In this document: positions 1-8,191 of the stretch, piece by piece
How the letters are laid out: every line of letters begins with the position of its first letter
Position numbering within the stretch: the stretch's first letter is position 1
NCBI GenBank assembly: GCA_963793005.1
Contig: CAWBYP010000002.1
Span: 310,001-374,000, forward strand
Source: RPQJ01 sp963793005
Lineage (GTDB): Bacteria > Pseudomonadota > Gammaproteobacteria > Steroidobacterales > Steroidobacteraceae
Reading direction: 5' to 3'
Length of the DNA: 64,000 nucleotides
Notes under the pieces: model-generated
Databases searched by the model: none
Told to the model about the DNA's origin: nothing
The model's input: only the letters and a program-made list of their open reading frames with translations
Position numbers and translations under genes: made by a program

Positions 1-500
1 CCATAGCCCTGAAGGACGAGTACTACGGCAACATGGCCTCGGCGTGGTCCTTCGCCGGTACCGTCATGGCGCAGACTTTTACCGGCGTAGCGCGAGCGGC
101 ATTCGAGCTGGCGCTGCAGTACTGCCACGAGCGGAAGCAGGGTGGCAAGCTGCTGATCGACCACCAGCTTACCCGCTATCGCCTCGGCGACATGCTGCGA
201 CGGGTGGAGATCTGTCGCTCGGTGGCCAGGCGCTCGCTCACGTTCGCCAGGACCTCGCCGCTGACCCACCCCTATGTCACCGCGGCCGCCAAGGTCACAG
301 TCACGCAGGAAGCCATGAAGGTGGTGGATGAGGCTTTCCAGCTCTTTGGTGGCTCCGCTACGTCTCGCGAGTACCCCATCGAGCGGCTGTACCGTGATAC
401 ACGTGTCGCACTGATCGAGGACGGCGAGAACTACGTGCTGACCATGCGCCTCGGACTGCTCGCCCAGCAGCTCTATGCCGAAGGCTGGTCGCAGAACTGA
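1..500 (+). CDS. Acyl-CoA dehydrogenase, C-terminal part (cut by window start)
   Basis: The reading frame is open from base 3 with no start, so the gene begins upstream of the window. The visible ~165 residues are the C-terminal helical domain of an acyl-CoA dehydrogenase. They include an ERKQGGKLLIDHQL segment typical of the helix that packs on FAD, and a late FQLFGGSATSREYPIERLYRD block, the family's usual GG-x-G substrate/FAD region. The enzyme should introduce an alpha,beta double bond into an acyl-CoA. It heads a same-strand run of acyl-CoA genes (reductase, ligase, SDR, thiolase), which suggests one degradative operon. The N-terminal FAD-binding region and catalytic Glu are not visible, so substrate class cannot be assigned. 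Confidence 0.85.
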   Translation, partial: IALKDEYYGNMASAWSFAGTVMAQTFTGVARAAFELALQYCHERKQGGKLLIDHQLTRYRLGDMLRRVEICRSVARRSLTFARTSPLTHPYVTAAAKVTVTQEAMKVVDEAFQLFGGSATSREYPIERLYRDTRVALIEDGENYVLTMRLGLLAQQLYAEGWSQN

Positions 501-585
501 CGAACTGACCCTGCAACCGACCTTACCGCAGATACCAACGAGGCCCGCACACCGGGCCCATCATCGAATCACGAGGAGAGATCGA

Positions 586-1719
586 ATGGCCAAGTATCCC
601 GTCGTCGTCTATGGAGCCAGTGGCTACACCGGCATGCTGATCATGGACTGGTTGATCGACCAGCAGATCCCGTTCACCGCCGTCGCCCGCAGCGCGAAGC
701 GCGTCAAGGAGATGATGGCGCAGCGGGTCGTGCGCCTGGAGTCGGCGACCTATGAAATCGTCGAGGCCGAGCACGACGTCGCGGCGCTCACCAAGGTGTT
801 CAAGGGCGCCAAGGTGGTCTGCAACACCGTGGGACCGTTCGTCAATTTCGGCCTGGCTGCGGTGGAAGCTGCGTTGAAGGCCGGGTGCCATCACATCGAC
901 ACCACCGGCGAGCAGGGCTACATGCGCGCCGTGCGCGAGCAGTTCGGCGACCAGTACGCGCAGGCTGGCCTGCTGGTGTCGCCCTCGATCGCGTACATGT
1001 ACACATTCGTCGAGATCGCCGCGCAACTCGCGCTCGAAACACCGGGCGTCGACGTGCTGGAGACCGCGACGCTTTGCCGCGGCCCGCGTGGCGGCGCCTC
1101 GGGCGTGACGGTGGGCTCCACGGCATCGATCTTCGAGCTGTATCGCTCGGAGTCCTGCTACCTGTGGGAGAAAAAGCTGCTGCCGCACCCGGTCGGCACC
1201 TCCATAAGTGCTGTCGATCCAAGCTTCGTGCAGCCGGTCTTCGCGCTGCCCTGGGGCGGTACGGCGCTGCCGGTCTACTTCGAACATGATGGAAGGGTGC
1301 GCAGCTGCAGTTCCTACGTTGGCTTCTATGACAACAACGTCATGCAGATGGTGCATGCGCTGGGACAGAAGTGGGAGGCGGAATACAAGGACCTGCCGAA
1401 GGAGCACCAGGACGCGGTCATCAAGCAGATCGTGGATTCGACCACACCGTCGATGCCGCCCCGCGAACGCACGACTGTTGCACGCTCGGTTGACTTTGCC
1501 ATTGGCCGTGGCCAGCTCACTGCGGTTCGCGCCACGGTGCATGGCATCACTCCGTACATCTCCACGGGCGCCGTCCAGGTGGCTGCCGTGATGAAGCTGC
1601 TCGACGGCGAAATGAACAAGGTCGGCTTTGCATCCGCCTGCCAGGCATTCGGTCACGACTACCTGCTCGGGTTCCTGGAGCAACGCGGGCTCGCACGCGC
1701 AACCGTCACGCAGCTTTAA
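586..1719 (+). CDS. Saccharopine dehydrogenase-like NAD(P)-binding protein (trans-acting enoyl reductase type)
   Basis: The 377-residue protein starts at ATG 586, preceded by GAGGAGAG, and opens with a Rossmann motif, VVYGASGYTG (residues ~6-15). It then follows the pattern of the saccharopine dehydrogenase/trans-acting enoyl reductase family (CNTVGPF near residue 88, then a long C-terminal domain). An upstream in-frame start at 475 would overlap the preceding gene and lacks a ribosome site. Family members reduce C=C bonds or act on lipid and polyketide intermediates. Here the gene sits between an acyl-CoA dehydrogenase and an acyl-CoA ligase, so a reductase acting on a CoA-bound intermediate is plausible. 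The true substrate is unknown. Confidence 0.75.
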   Translation: MAKYPVVVYGASGYTGMLIMDWLIDQQIPFTAVARSAKRVKEMMAQRVVRLESATYEIVEAEHDVAALTKVFKGAKVVCNTVGPFVNFGLAAVEAALKAGCHHIDTTGEQGYMRAVREQFGDQYAQAGLLVSPSIAYMYTFVEIAAQLALETPGVDVLETATLCRGPRGGASGVTVGSTASIFELYRSESCYLWEKKLLPHPVGTSISAVDPSFVQPVFALPWGGTALPVYFEHDGRVRSCSSYVGFYDNNVMQMVHALGQKWEAEYKDLPKEHQDAVIKQIVDSTTPSMPPRERTTVARSVDFAIGRGQLTAVRATVHGITPYISTGAVQVAAVMKLLDGEMNKVGFASACQAFGHDYLLGFLEQRGLARATVTQL

Positions 1720-1785
1720 TGGCAGGCCGCGAGTGAGAAGGCTGCGCCCGGAACGGGCGCAGCGCGTCGATCGAGGGGGACGAAA

Positions 1786-3354
1786 ATGGCAATGATCGAT
1801 TTCTTCGACCGTGGCTGGCGCGGCAACCCGGATGGGATCGCTTACATCCAGGACGACCGCGAGTACACGTTCAACGAAGTGGGCGAGCTCTCGTGCCGCA
1901 TCGCGAACGGGTTGCTGGCGCTCGGACTCCCCAAGGAAACCAAGGGCGCGGTCTGGGCCACCAATGACGTCATGGCCTGGACCTGCACCCTGGGGCTCTG
2001 GCGGGCGAACATGTGCTGGATCCCGGTCGGGGCACGCAACCCGCTGGACGAAAACCACTACGTGCTGGACGCGTTCGACTGCGAAGTGCTGTTCTTCCAG
2101 AAATACTTCGCACCGGTGGTTGCCGAGCTGCGTCCGCGCCTGCCGAAGATCAGGCTCTGGATCTGCATCGACGACGAACTGCCCGACTTCCCTGATGCCC
2201 AGTCGCTCGAGGGCTGGGTCGCCACACAGGCTGCGACGCGACCCGAGGTGCCGGTGGACCTCGACGACATGGTGATGCTGTCGGCGACCGGTGGCACGAC
2301 CGGCATGCCGAAGGGCGTGATGAACACGCACCGCAGCGCGCAGACCTTCTGCGCTCACTTCATGATCGGCTGCTCCTACGGCGGCGACGACAAGCCGGTG
2401 AACCTGGCGGCCGCACCCATGACGCACACGGCTGGGCTGTTGTCGGTGCCGTGCACGGCCCGCGGCGGCACGGTCGTAGTGGTCACGAAACCGGACCCGG
2501 CGCTGATGCTGGCTGCCATCCCGAAGTACCGGGTGACCGAGCTGTTCCTCCCGCCGACGGTTATCTATCGCTTGCTCGACGTTCCGGATCTCGACAAGAA
2601 GGTCGACTTCTCGTCGCTCAAGTACCTGATGTACGGGGCAGCGCCGATGTCGATCGAGAAGCTCAAGCAGGCCATCAGGGTCATCGGCCCGGTGATGATG
2701 GGCGGTTACGGACAGACCGAGGCACCAGCGTCGATTGCCTACCTGCCGCCGAGCGAGCATGTCGTGAACGGCACACTCGCCTCCGACGAACGGCTGTCTT
2801 CGGTCGGGCGTCCCAATCCGCTGATACGCGCCGAGATCATGAACGACGCGAACCAGGTCCTGCCGCAGGGCGAGACCGGCGAGATCTGCGTGCGGGGCGA
2901 CCTGGTGATGAAGGGTTACTACAAGGCACCGGAGAAAACCGCCGAGACCATCATCGACGGCTGGCTGCACACCGGGGACATTGGCCACATCGACGGCGAA
3001 GGCTACCTGCACATCACCGACCGCAAGAAGGACATGATCATCTCGGGCGGCTTCAACGTGTACCCGAGCGAAGTCGAGCAGGTGATCTGGAGCCATCCAG
3101 CAGTGCAGGACTGCGCCGTCATCGGTGTGCCGGACGAACAGTGGGGCGAAGCCGTCAAGGCGGTCGTCGAACTCAATGCCGGCCAACTGGCGAGCGCGGA
3201 AGAAATCATCAAGCTCTGCAAGGACAAGCTCGGCTCGGTCAAGGCGCCGAAGTCGGTCGATTTCGTCGCCTCGCTGCCGCGCAGCCCGGTCGGCAAGGTG
3301 CTGAAAAAGGATCTGCGCGCGCGCTACTGGCAGGACGCTACCCGCAAGATCTGA
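1786..3354 (+). CDS. AMP-forming acyl-CoA ligase (FadD-like)
   Basis: This 522-residue adenylate-forming enzyme activates a carboxylic acid with ATP and CoA. The P-loop-like motif SATGGTTGMPKG is near residue 166, a GGYGQTEAP motif (A5) lies near 306, and the HTGDIGHID and DRKKDMIISGGFNVYPSEVE hinge motifs are near 390-425. The conserved C-terminal Lys lies in SPVGKVLKKDLR. The start at ATG 1786 follows a GAGGGGGA ribosome site by 6 bases. It shares the strand with the SDR, thiolase and reductase genes, so it probably supplies their CoA-thioester substrate. Its size fits medium-chain, cyclic or terpenoid acid ligases; the exact acid cannot be read from sequence. Confidence 0.88.
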   Translation: MAMIDFFDRGWRGNPDGIAYIQDDREYTFNEVGELSCRIANGLLALGLPKETKGAVWATNDVMAWTCTLGLWRANMCWIPVGARNPLDENHYVLDAFDCEVLFFQKYFAPVVAELRPRLPKIRLWICIDDELPDFPDAQSLEGWVATQAATRPEVPVDLDDMVMLSATGGTTGMPKGVMNTHRSAQTFCAHFMIGCSYGGDDKPVNLAAAPMTHTAGLLSVPCTARGGTVVVVTKPDPALMLAAIPKYRVTELFLPPTVIYRLLDVPDLDKKVDFSSLKYLMYGAAPMSIEKLKQAIRVIGPVMMGGYGQTEAPASIAYLPPSEHVVNGTLASDERLSSVGRPNPLIRAEIMNDANQVLPQGETGEICVRGDLVMKGYYKAPEKTAETIIDGWLHTGDIGHIDGEGYLHITDRKKDMIISGGFNVYPSEVEQVIWSHPAVQDCAVIGVPDEQWGEAVKAVVELNAGQLASAEEIIKLCKDKLGSVKAPKSVDFVASLPRSPVGKVLKKDLRARYWQDATRKI

Positions 3355-3374
3355 ACATCTGGAGTAGAAAATTC

Positions 3375-4196
3375 ATGGGCTATTTTTCAGGAAAGGTCGC
3401 CGTCGTCACCGGCGCCGGGTCCGGTATCGGCAGGGCACTGGCACAGCAGCTTGCGGCAGGTGGTGCACGTCTTGCGCTGTCAGACATCAACGAGACCGGA
3501 CTGGCCGAAACCATAAAGTCGCTGCCCGCAGGTGCCGACGCGCGCAGCTACCTGGTTGACGTGTCGAATCGCCAGGCCGTATTCGCGCACGCCGACGACG
3601 TCAAGCGCGATTTCGGCGCCGCGCACATCGTGATCAACAATGCTGGCGCCACGGTCGTCGGCACCGTCGAGCACCTCTCGATCGAAGAAATCGAGTGGCA
3701 GCTCGGCATCAACCTGTGGGGTGTGATCTACGGCACGAAGGCCTTTCTGCCGATGATGCTGGCGCAGCGCGACGGCTGCATCGTCAACATCTCGAGTGTG
3801 TTCGGGCTGGTCGGATTCCCGCTGCAGAGTGCATACAACATTTCGAAGTTCGGCGTGCGTGGCTTGACCGAATGCCTGTGGAGCGAGCTCGACGGCACCG
3901 GGGTGCGTGCGGTCTGCGTGCACCCTGGCGGCATCAGGACGAACATTGAAAAAGCGGGTCGCCGATGCGCGGCGGCGGGGGAGGACGAAGCTCTCTTCGG
4001 TGGCATGGCCGAGCAGATGCTCAAGACACCGCCGGAGAAGGTGGCGTCGGACATCCTCGCGGGTGTCGAACGCGGCAAGCGGCGCGTGCTGACCGGCAGC
4101 CAGTCAACCACGATGTCCTGGATGGCTCGATTCCTGCCAAACACCTACCCCTGGTTGATCCTCGCCCAGATGCGACGGTTCAAGGCCCGGTCATGA
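3375..4196 (+). CDS. Short-chain dehydrogenase/reductase (SDR)
   Basis: The protein has 273 residues and the full classical SDR pattern: TGAGSGIG for cofactor binding at residues ~12-19, NNAG near 88, catalytic Ser in ISSVFG near 140 and the YNISK catalytic Tyr/Lys pair near 155-159. It should oxidise or reduce a hydroxyl/keto group with NAD(P). ATG 3375 follows GGAGTAGAAA in the short gap after the ligase. Position between an acyl-CoA ligase and a thiolase suggests a 3-hydroxyacyl-CoA dehydrogenase-like role, but many SDRs act on free alcohols or cyclic ketones, so the substrate remains open. Confidence 0.87.
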   Translation: MGYFSGKVAVVTGAGSGIGRALAQQLAAGGARLALSDINETGLAETIKSLPAGADARSYLVDVSNRQAVFAHADDVKRDFGAAHIVINNAGATVVGTVEHLSIEEIEWQLGINLWGVIYGTKAFLPMMLAQRDGCIVNISSVFGLVGFPLQSAYNISKFGVRGLTECLWSELDGTGVRAVCVHPGGIRTNIEKAGRRCAAAGEDEALFGGMAEQMLKTPPEKVASDILAGVERGKRRVLTGSQSTTMSWMARFLPNTYPWLILAQMRRFKARS

Positions 4197-4221
4197 GCCT
4201 TGCAGGCAACGGAGTAATGCA

Positions 4222-5460
4222 ATGACCCAGGTTTATGTTGCCGGCATCGCGATGACGGTATTCGGCCGCCATCCGGATCGCTCGATCGACGACCTTGCGG
4301 GCGAGGCGCTGCAGGGCGCGCTGAAGGATGCCGGCTGCAAGCTTGGCGACATCGGCATTGCCTTCTACTCGGGAATGACCAACGGTCCGCTGCAGGGCCA
4401 GATCTCGATCCCGGGCCAGGTGGTCTTCAGCAAGATCGGCATCGAGGGCATTCCCATCTACAACGTCGAGAATGCCTGCGCCTCCGGCAGTTCCGGTTTC
4501 AACCTCGCGGTGCAGAGCCTGAAGGCAGGCACGACCGACGTATCGCTCGCGCTCGGCAGCGAGAAGATGAACATCCCGGACAAGGTGAAGGCGTTCGCAA
4601 TCTTCGAAGGCGGCTGGGACGTATCGCGCGCCGAGGAAAACTACCAGACACTCGTCAGGATGGGCGAGGGCATCGTGCCGCCACCCGGCTCGGAATCCGA
4701 CCGGCCGTACAGCAAGTTCATGGCCATTTACGCGGCCATGTGCCGCTGGCACATGAAGACTTTCGGTACAACCCAGCGCCAGATCGCCGCCGTGTGCGCC
4801 AAGAACCACCAGCACTCGGTGCACAACCCGTTCTCGCAGTTCCGCAAGCCCTTCACGATAGACGAGGTGCTGGCGGCGCCGCCGATCACCTACCCGATTA
4901 CGCTGCCGATGTGCGCGCCGCTGTCGGACGGCGCTGCAGCGGCGGTCCTGTGCACGGAGGAGGGCTTGAAGCGAATCGGCGCCGATCGGAGTCGCTGTAT
5001 CAAGGTTGCGGCCAGCGTCATCGGCAGCTTCACGCACCGCGGCCTCGACGAGCCACAGAAGAGCGCCGGGCGCCTGGCCGCGCTGAAGGCCTACGAGATC
5101 GCGGGTCTTGGACCTGAGGACATGGACGTCGCCGAGGTCCACGATGCCTCCGCGATGGGAGAAATCATCCAGTCGGAGAACCTGGGATTCGTGCCGTTCG
5201 GCGGCGGCGGTCCGGCGGCCGAGCGCGGCGAGTTCACGCTCGGTGGACGCATCCCGATCAACCCGTCGGGTGGCCTCGAGTCCAAGGGCCATCCGCTCGG
5301 TGCGACCGGCATCGGCCAGCTCTACGAGCTCGTCACGCAGCTGCGTGGTGAGGCAGGGGAGCGGCAGGTGGCAGGTGCGCGTCACGCAATCCAGGAAAAT
5401 GGCGGTGGCCTGCAGGGGATCGAAGAAGCCGCTGTCGCGATTCACATCCTTGCACGCTGA
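4222..5460 (+). CDS. Thiolase family protein (SCP-x/lipid-transfer type)
   Basis: The 412-residue protein has the nucleophilic Cys86 in ENACASGSSG and the C-terminal GHPLGATGIGQ motif with the conserved His. The usual late Cys-Gly motif is replaced by RHAIQENGGG, a substitution seen in SCP-x-type thiolases that work on bulky 3-oxoacyl-CoAs. ATG 4222 lies 8 bases after GGAG. Thiolases of this branch shorten steroid or branched side chains or work with partner proteins. With the adjacent ligase, SDR and acyl-CoA dehydrogenase it would complete a beta-oxidation-like sequence. The missing late Cys means direct thiolytic activity should not be taken for granted. Confidence 0.82.
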   Translation: MTQVYVAGIAMTVFGRHPDRSIDDLAGEALQGALKDAGCKLGDIGIAFYSGMTNGPLQGQISIPGQVVFSKIGIEGIPIYNVENACASGSSGFNLAVQSLKAGTTDVSLALGSEKMNIPDKVKAFAIFEGGWDVSRAEENYQTLVRMGEGIVPPPGSESDRPYSKFMAIYAAMCRWHMKTFGTTQRQIAAVCAKNHQHSVHNPFSQFRKPFTIDEVLAAPPITYPITLPMCAPLSDGAAAAVLCTEEGLKRIGADRSRCIKVAASVIGSFTHRGLDEPQKSAGRLAALKAYEIAGLGPEDMDVAEVHDASAMGEIIQSENLGFVPFGGGGPAAERGEFTLGGRIPINPSGGLESKGHPLGATGIGQLYELVTQLRGEAGERQVAGARHAIQENGGGLQGIEEAAVAIHILAR

Positions 5461-5519
5461 TTGCGCCATCTGGTCGGCCATCGATTCCAGCGTTCGCACT
5501 TGACCCATAGATACAGACC

Positions 5520-6680
5520 ATGACGGCAAGCGACACGTACGTTCTCTGGGGCAGCCCGCATTCCTATTACACGGGCAAAATCCGCTCATACCTGATCAAG
5601 AAACGGGTGCCGTACCGCGAGCTCATGCCGGCCCACCCTGAATTCACCACGCGCGTCGTTCCGGGCATCAGGCATTTCGTGGTTCCGGTGCTCGAGACGC
5701 CAGACGGGCGCCTGGTCCAGGACACGACTGACATGATCGAGCACCTGGAACGCAAGTTCCCCAGCCCGATCATGGTTCCAGAGACTCCGGTGCAGAAGGC
5801 CGTCGCCTGGCTGCTCGGTGCGTTCGGCTCGGAGGCGCTGCTGCCGCCTGGAATGCATTACCGCTGGTCGTACCGGGCCGTGCAGGAGTCGTTCCTGCAG
5901 GCCGAGTTCGGCCGCCTCGTCTATTCAGGACCCGACCGTACGGCACGCAACCAGGCAGGCCGGCAGCTGATGGACTACTTCAACGGCTTCCTGCCCCCGC
6001 TGGGTGTGACGGAGACGACGATACCCACGGTCGAGTCCGCCTACTGCGAGTTGCTGGACGCGCTGGACCAGCATTTCCAGCAGTGGCCGTACCTGCTTGG
6101 CGGGCGCCCCAGCATCGCGGACTTCGGGTTCATGGCACCCCTGTTCGCGCACCTGGCACGCGACCCGGTGCCCGCCACGCTTATGAAGAACCGGGCGACG
6201 AACGTGTTCAACTGGACCGAGCGCATGAACCTCCCGGCGATTGTCGATCGGGAGTTTCCGTCCATCCCGGATTCGTTTCCGGCAGACGATACGATCCCCG
6301 AATCGCTCCATCCAGTGCTGAGACTCGTCTTCCAGGACTGGGGCCCGCAGTTGCTGGCCGAGGCAGCGCACTACAACGCATGGGTCGATGCCGACCCGTC
6401 TATGCCGCCTGGTCGGATGGTCTCGTCAACCGGGGAGCGCAAGGTTCATCCGACACTCGGCCCGATCGAGTACCAGTGGCGCGGCATCACGATCACCCGT
6501 GCAAGCTCGCCGCACGGCCTCTGGCACTTCGAAAAGGCGGCCGCCTACGCACGCTCACTCCAGGGCGATGCACGTTCGCGTTTCGACTCGCTGGTCCAGC
6601 GGGCGGGCGGCGGGGCGGTCATGGGGATACGGCTGGCAAGAGCGATGAAGCGCGAGGACTACGTGCTGGTGCTTGGCTGA
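5520..6680 (+). CDS. Glutathione S-transferase family protein, extended
   Basis: The N-terminal ~80 residues form a thioredoxin-fold GST domain (WGSPHSYYTGKIRSYLIKKRVPY, then a cis-Pro region VVPVLETPDGRLVQDTTDMIEHLE). A helical C-terminal domain follows. At 386 residues the protein is far longer than typical 200-230-residue GSTs, and about 120 extra residues follow the GST fold. No cysteine is present at the usual active-site turn; Ser/Tyr residues occupy it. It lies at the end of the acyl-CoA gene run, 59 bases after the thiolase. Possible roles are glutathione conjugation, isomerisation of an unsaturated intermediate or detoxification; none is proven. Confidence 0.75.
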   Translation: MTASDTYVLWGSPHSYYTGKIRSYLIKKRVPYRELMPAHPEFTTRVVPGIRHFVVPVLETPDGRLVQDTTDMIEHLERKFPSPIMVPETPVQKAVAWLLGAFGSEALLPPGMHYRWSYRAVQESFLQAEFGRLVYSGPDRTARNQAGRQLMDYFNGFLPPLGVTETTIPTVESAYCELLDALDQHFQQWPYLLGGRPSIADFGFMAPLFAHLARDPVPATLMKNRATNVFNWTERMNLPAIVDREFPSIPDSFPADDTIPESLHPVLRLVFQDWGPQLLAEAAHYNAWVDADPSMPPGRMVSSTGERKVHPTLGPIEYQWRGITITRASSPHGLWHFEKAAAYARSLQGDARSRFDSLVQRAGGGAVMGIRLARAMKREDYVLVLG

Positions 6681-6720
6681 CGGGTGGCCCGCGCCGGGAA
6701 CTCCCGGTACAGTCGCGCGC

Positions 6721-7632
6721 ATGAGCCTGAAAGTTGCACTGGTCACCGCCCGCGCGGCACTAGCCCTGGATGAGGACATGCCGCCGCTGCTGCTGGCGTT
6801 GCGGAACCAGGGGGCGGTCGTGGACACACCGTTCTGGGACGATCCGGAGGTCGACTGGAGCCGCTACGACGTCGCGGTGCTGCGCTCAACCTGGGACTAT
6901 GCCGACCGGCTGGACGAATTCCTGGACTGGGCCGAGCGCTGCTCGGAACGAACCAGGCTTGTGAATCCGCCGGCAGTCGTGCGCTGGAACACCGACAAGC
7001 ACTACCTCGTACACCTCGCACACGCGGGCATACCAGTGGTGCCGACCCGCTTCATCGAACCTGTCATGGACTCGGCGGGGGAACTCTCACGATTTCTCGA
7101 TGGCGGATCCGGGGCGTTCACGGTCGGCAGCTGTGGTTCTTTCGAGCAGTTCGTCGTCAAGCCATCGGTTGGAGCCGGCTCTCGCGACGCTGCCCGCTAT
7201 CGCATCGAAGATCGGCGCAGGGCCGTAGCACACATTGCGCGCCTGCTCACCTCCGGGCGCAGCGTAATGCTGCAGCCATACCTTGCTCGAGTCGACGACC
7301 ATGGCGAGACTGCGGTGATCTACATCGGTGGAAGCTACAGCCATGCGATCCGCAAGGGTCCGTTGTTGCGTCTGGACGATGCGCTGGTGGCTGGGTTGTT
7401 CGCCCCCGAACAGATAACCCAGCGGGAGCCGGACGCGGAGGAGATGCGTGTGGCGGACGCGGCCTTTCGTGCCTGTTCGCTCGAGCAGCCGCTCTACGCC
7501 CGCATGGACCTGATCCACGATGATCAGGGCAGACCGGTCGTGCTGGAACTCGAACTGACGGAGCCATCGCTGTTCTTCGTATACGCGCCGGAAGCTGCGG
7601 GTCGGTTTGCTGACGCGCTGCTTGGGTCCTGA
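6721..7632 (+). CDS. ATP-grasp domain protein (RimK/glutathione synthetase-like)
   Basis: This 303-residue protein has an ATP-grasp layout: an N-terminal pre-grasp domain (VAVLRSTWDYADR, residues ~47-59), KPSVGAGSRDAARY near 155-168 (the ATP-binding strand), and a C-terminal metal/ATP site with ARMDLIHDDQGRPVVLELELTEPSLFF. Enzymes of this group ligate a carboxylate to an amine or thiol using ATP, and several relatives take part in peptide or amino-acid-derived metabolite synthesis. ATG 6721 is chosen because upstream in-frame codons lie next to the preceding stop. There is no obvious ribosome site. The next gene is a GNAT acetyltransferase, 49 bases on. The substrate is unknown. Confidence 0.75.
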   Translation: MSLKVALVTARAALALDEDMPPLLLALRNQGAVVDTPFWDDPEVDWSRYDVAVLRSTWDYADRLDEFLDWAERCSERTRLVNPPAVVRWNTDKHYLVHLAHAGIPVVPTRFIEPVMDSAGELSRFLDGGSGAFTVGSCGSFEQFVVKPSVGAGSRDAARYRIEDRRRAVAHIARLLTSGRSVMLQPYLARVDDHGETAVIYIGGSYSHAIRKGPLLRLDDALVAGLFAPEQITQREPDAEEMRVADAAFRACSLEQPLYARMDLIHDDQGRPVVLELELTEPSLFFVYAPEAAGRFADALLGS

Positions 7633-7681
7633 CCGGCGCTTCCAGATGCGGCCGATCGACTCGTTTCGGCAGGAGTGAACC

Positions 7682-8155
7682 ATGGGCTTTGAAATCGTGC
7701 CACTCGCGCCCGAACATAGGAGCGAGTGGGAACAGCTTGCCCGCGGGTACAAGACATTCTACGAAACGCAGCTCCCGGACGCCGCATACACTCGGACCTG
7801 GAAGCGGCTCATGTCGGCTGACGGCATCCATGGATTCGGCGCACACGAAGACGGCTGCCTGGTCGGCATCACCCACTATCTTTTCCACACCGGGACGTGG
7901 ACGAACAAGTCCTGTTACCTGGAGGATCTCTTCGTCGACCCCACCTGTCGCGGTCGCGGCATCGCCCGGGGACTGATCGAAGCCGTTGCACGGCGTGCCC
8001 GCGAGGAGGGCGCTGGAAGGCTCTACTGGCTCACGCACCAGCAGAACGAGACGGCCCGCTTGCTCTACGACCAGGTTGCCAGGTTCAGCGGTTTCGTCGA
8101 GTACGAATATCCCCTTTCGACCCCACCAGCCGGCAAAGAAGAAATGCCAGCGTGA
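7682..8155 (+). CDS. GNAT family N-acetyltransferase
   Basis: The 157-residue protein matches the GNAT fold. The acetyl-CoA pyrophosphate-binding motif is LEDLFVDPTCRGRGIARGLIEAV (residues ~80-102), and a late LYWLTHQQNETARLLYDQVA segment forms the usual beta5-alpha4 region. ATG 7682 follows AGGAG by 6 bases. It transfers an acetyl group from acetyl-CoA to an amine; the acceptor is not evident. It follows the ATP-grasp gene on the same strand and converges on the helicase gene 37 bases later, without a clear terminator in the gap. Confidence 0.87.
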   Translation: MGFEIVPLAPEHRSEWEQLARGYKTFYETQLPDAAYTRTWKRLMSADGIHGFGAHEDGCLVGITHYLFHTGTWTNKSCYLEDLFVDPTCRGRGIARGLIEAVARRAREEGAGRLYWLTHQQNETARLLYDQVARFSGFVEYEYPLSTPPAGKEEMPA

Positions 8156-8191
8156 CCGAGGTTCACGGCGTCCAGTGGCGGGCCCCGCAGT

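Noticed and set aside
523..3186. Very long minus-strand open frame opposite the reductase and ligase genes
   Set aside because: It has low complexity and His/Arg/Val-rich composition, crosses two well-supported genes on the other strand, and shows no domain. It is a product of high GC.
2451..3374. N-terminal extension of the SDR gene reaching into the ligase gene
   Set aside because: The first ~308 codons are the ligase sequence read out of frame. SDR similarity begins at ATG 3375.
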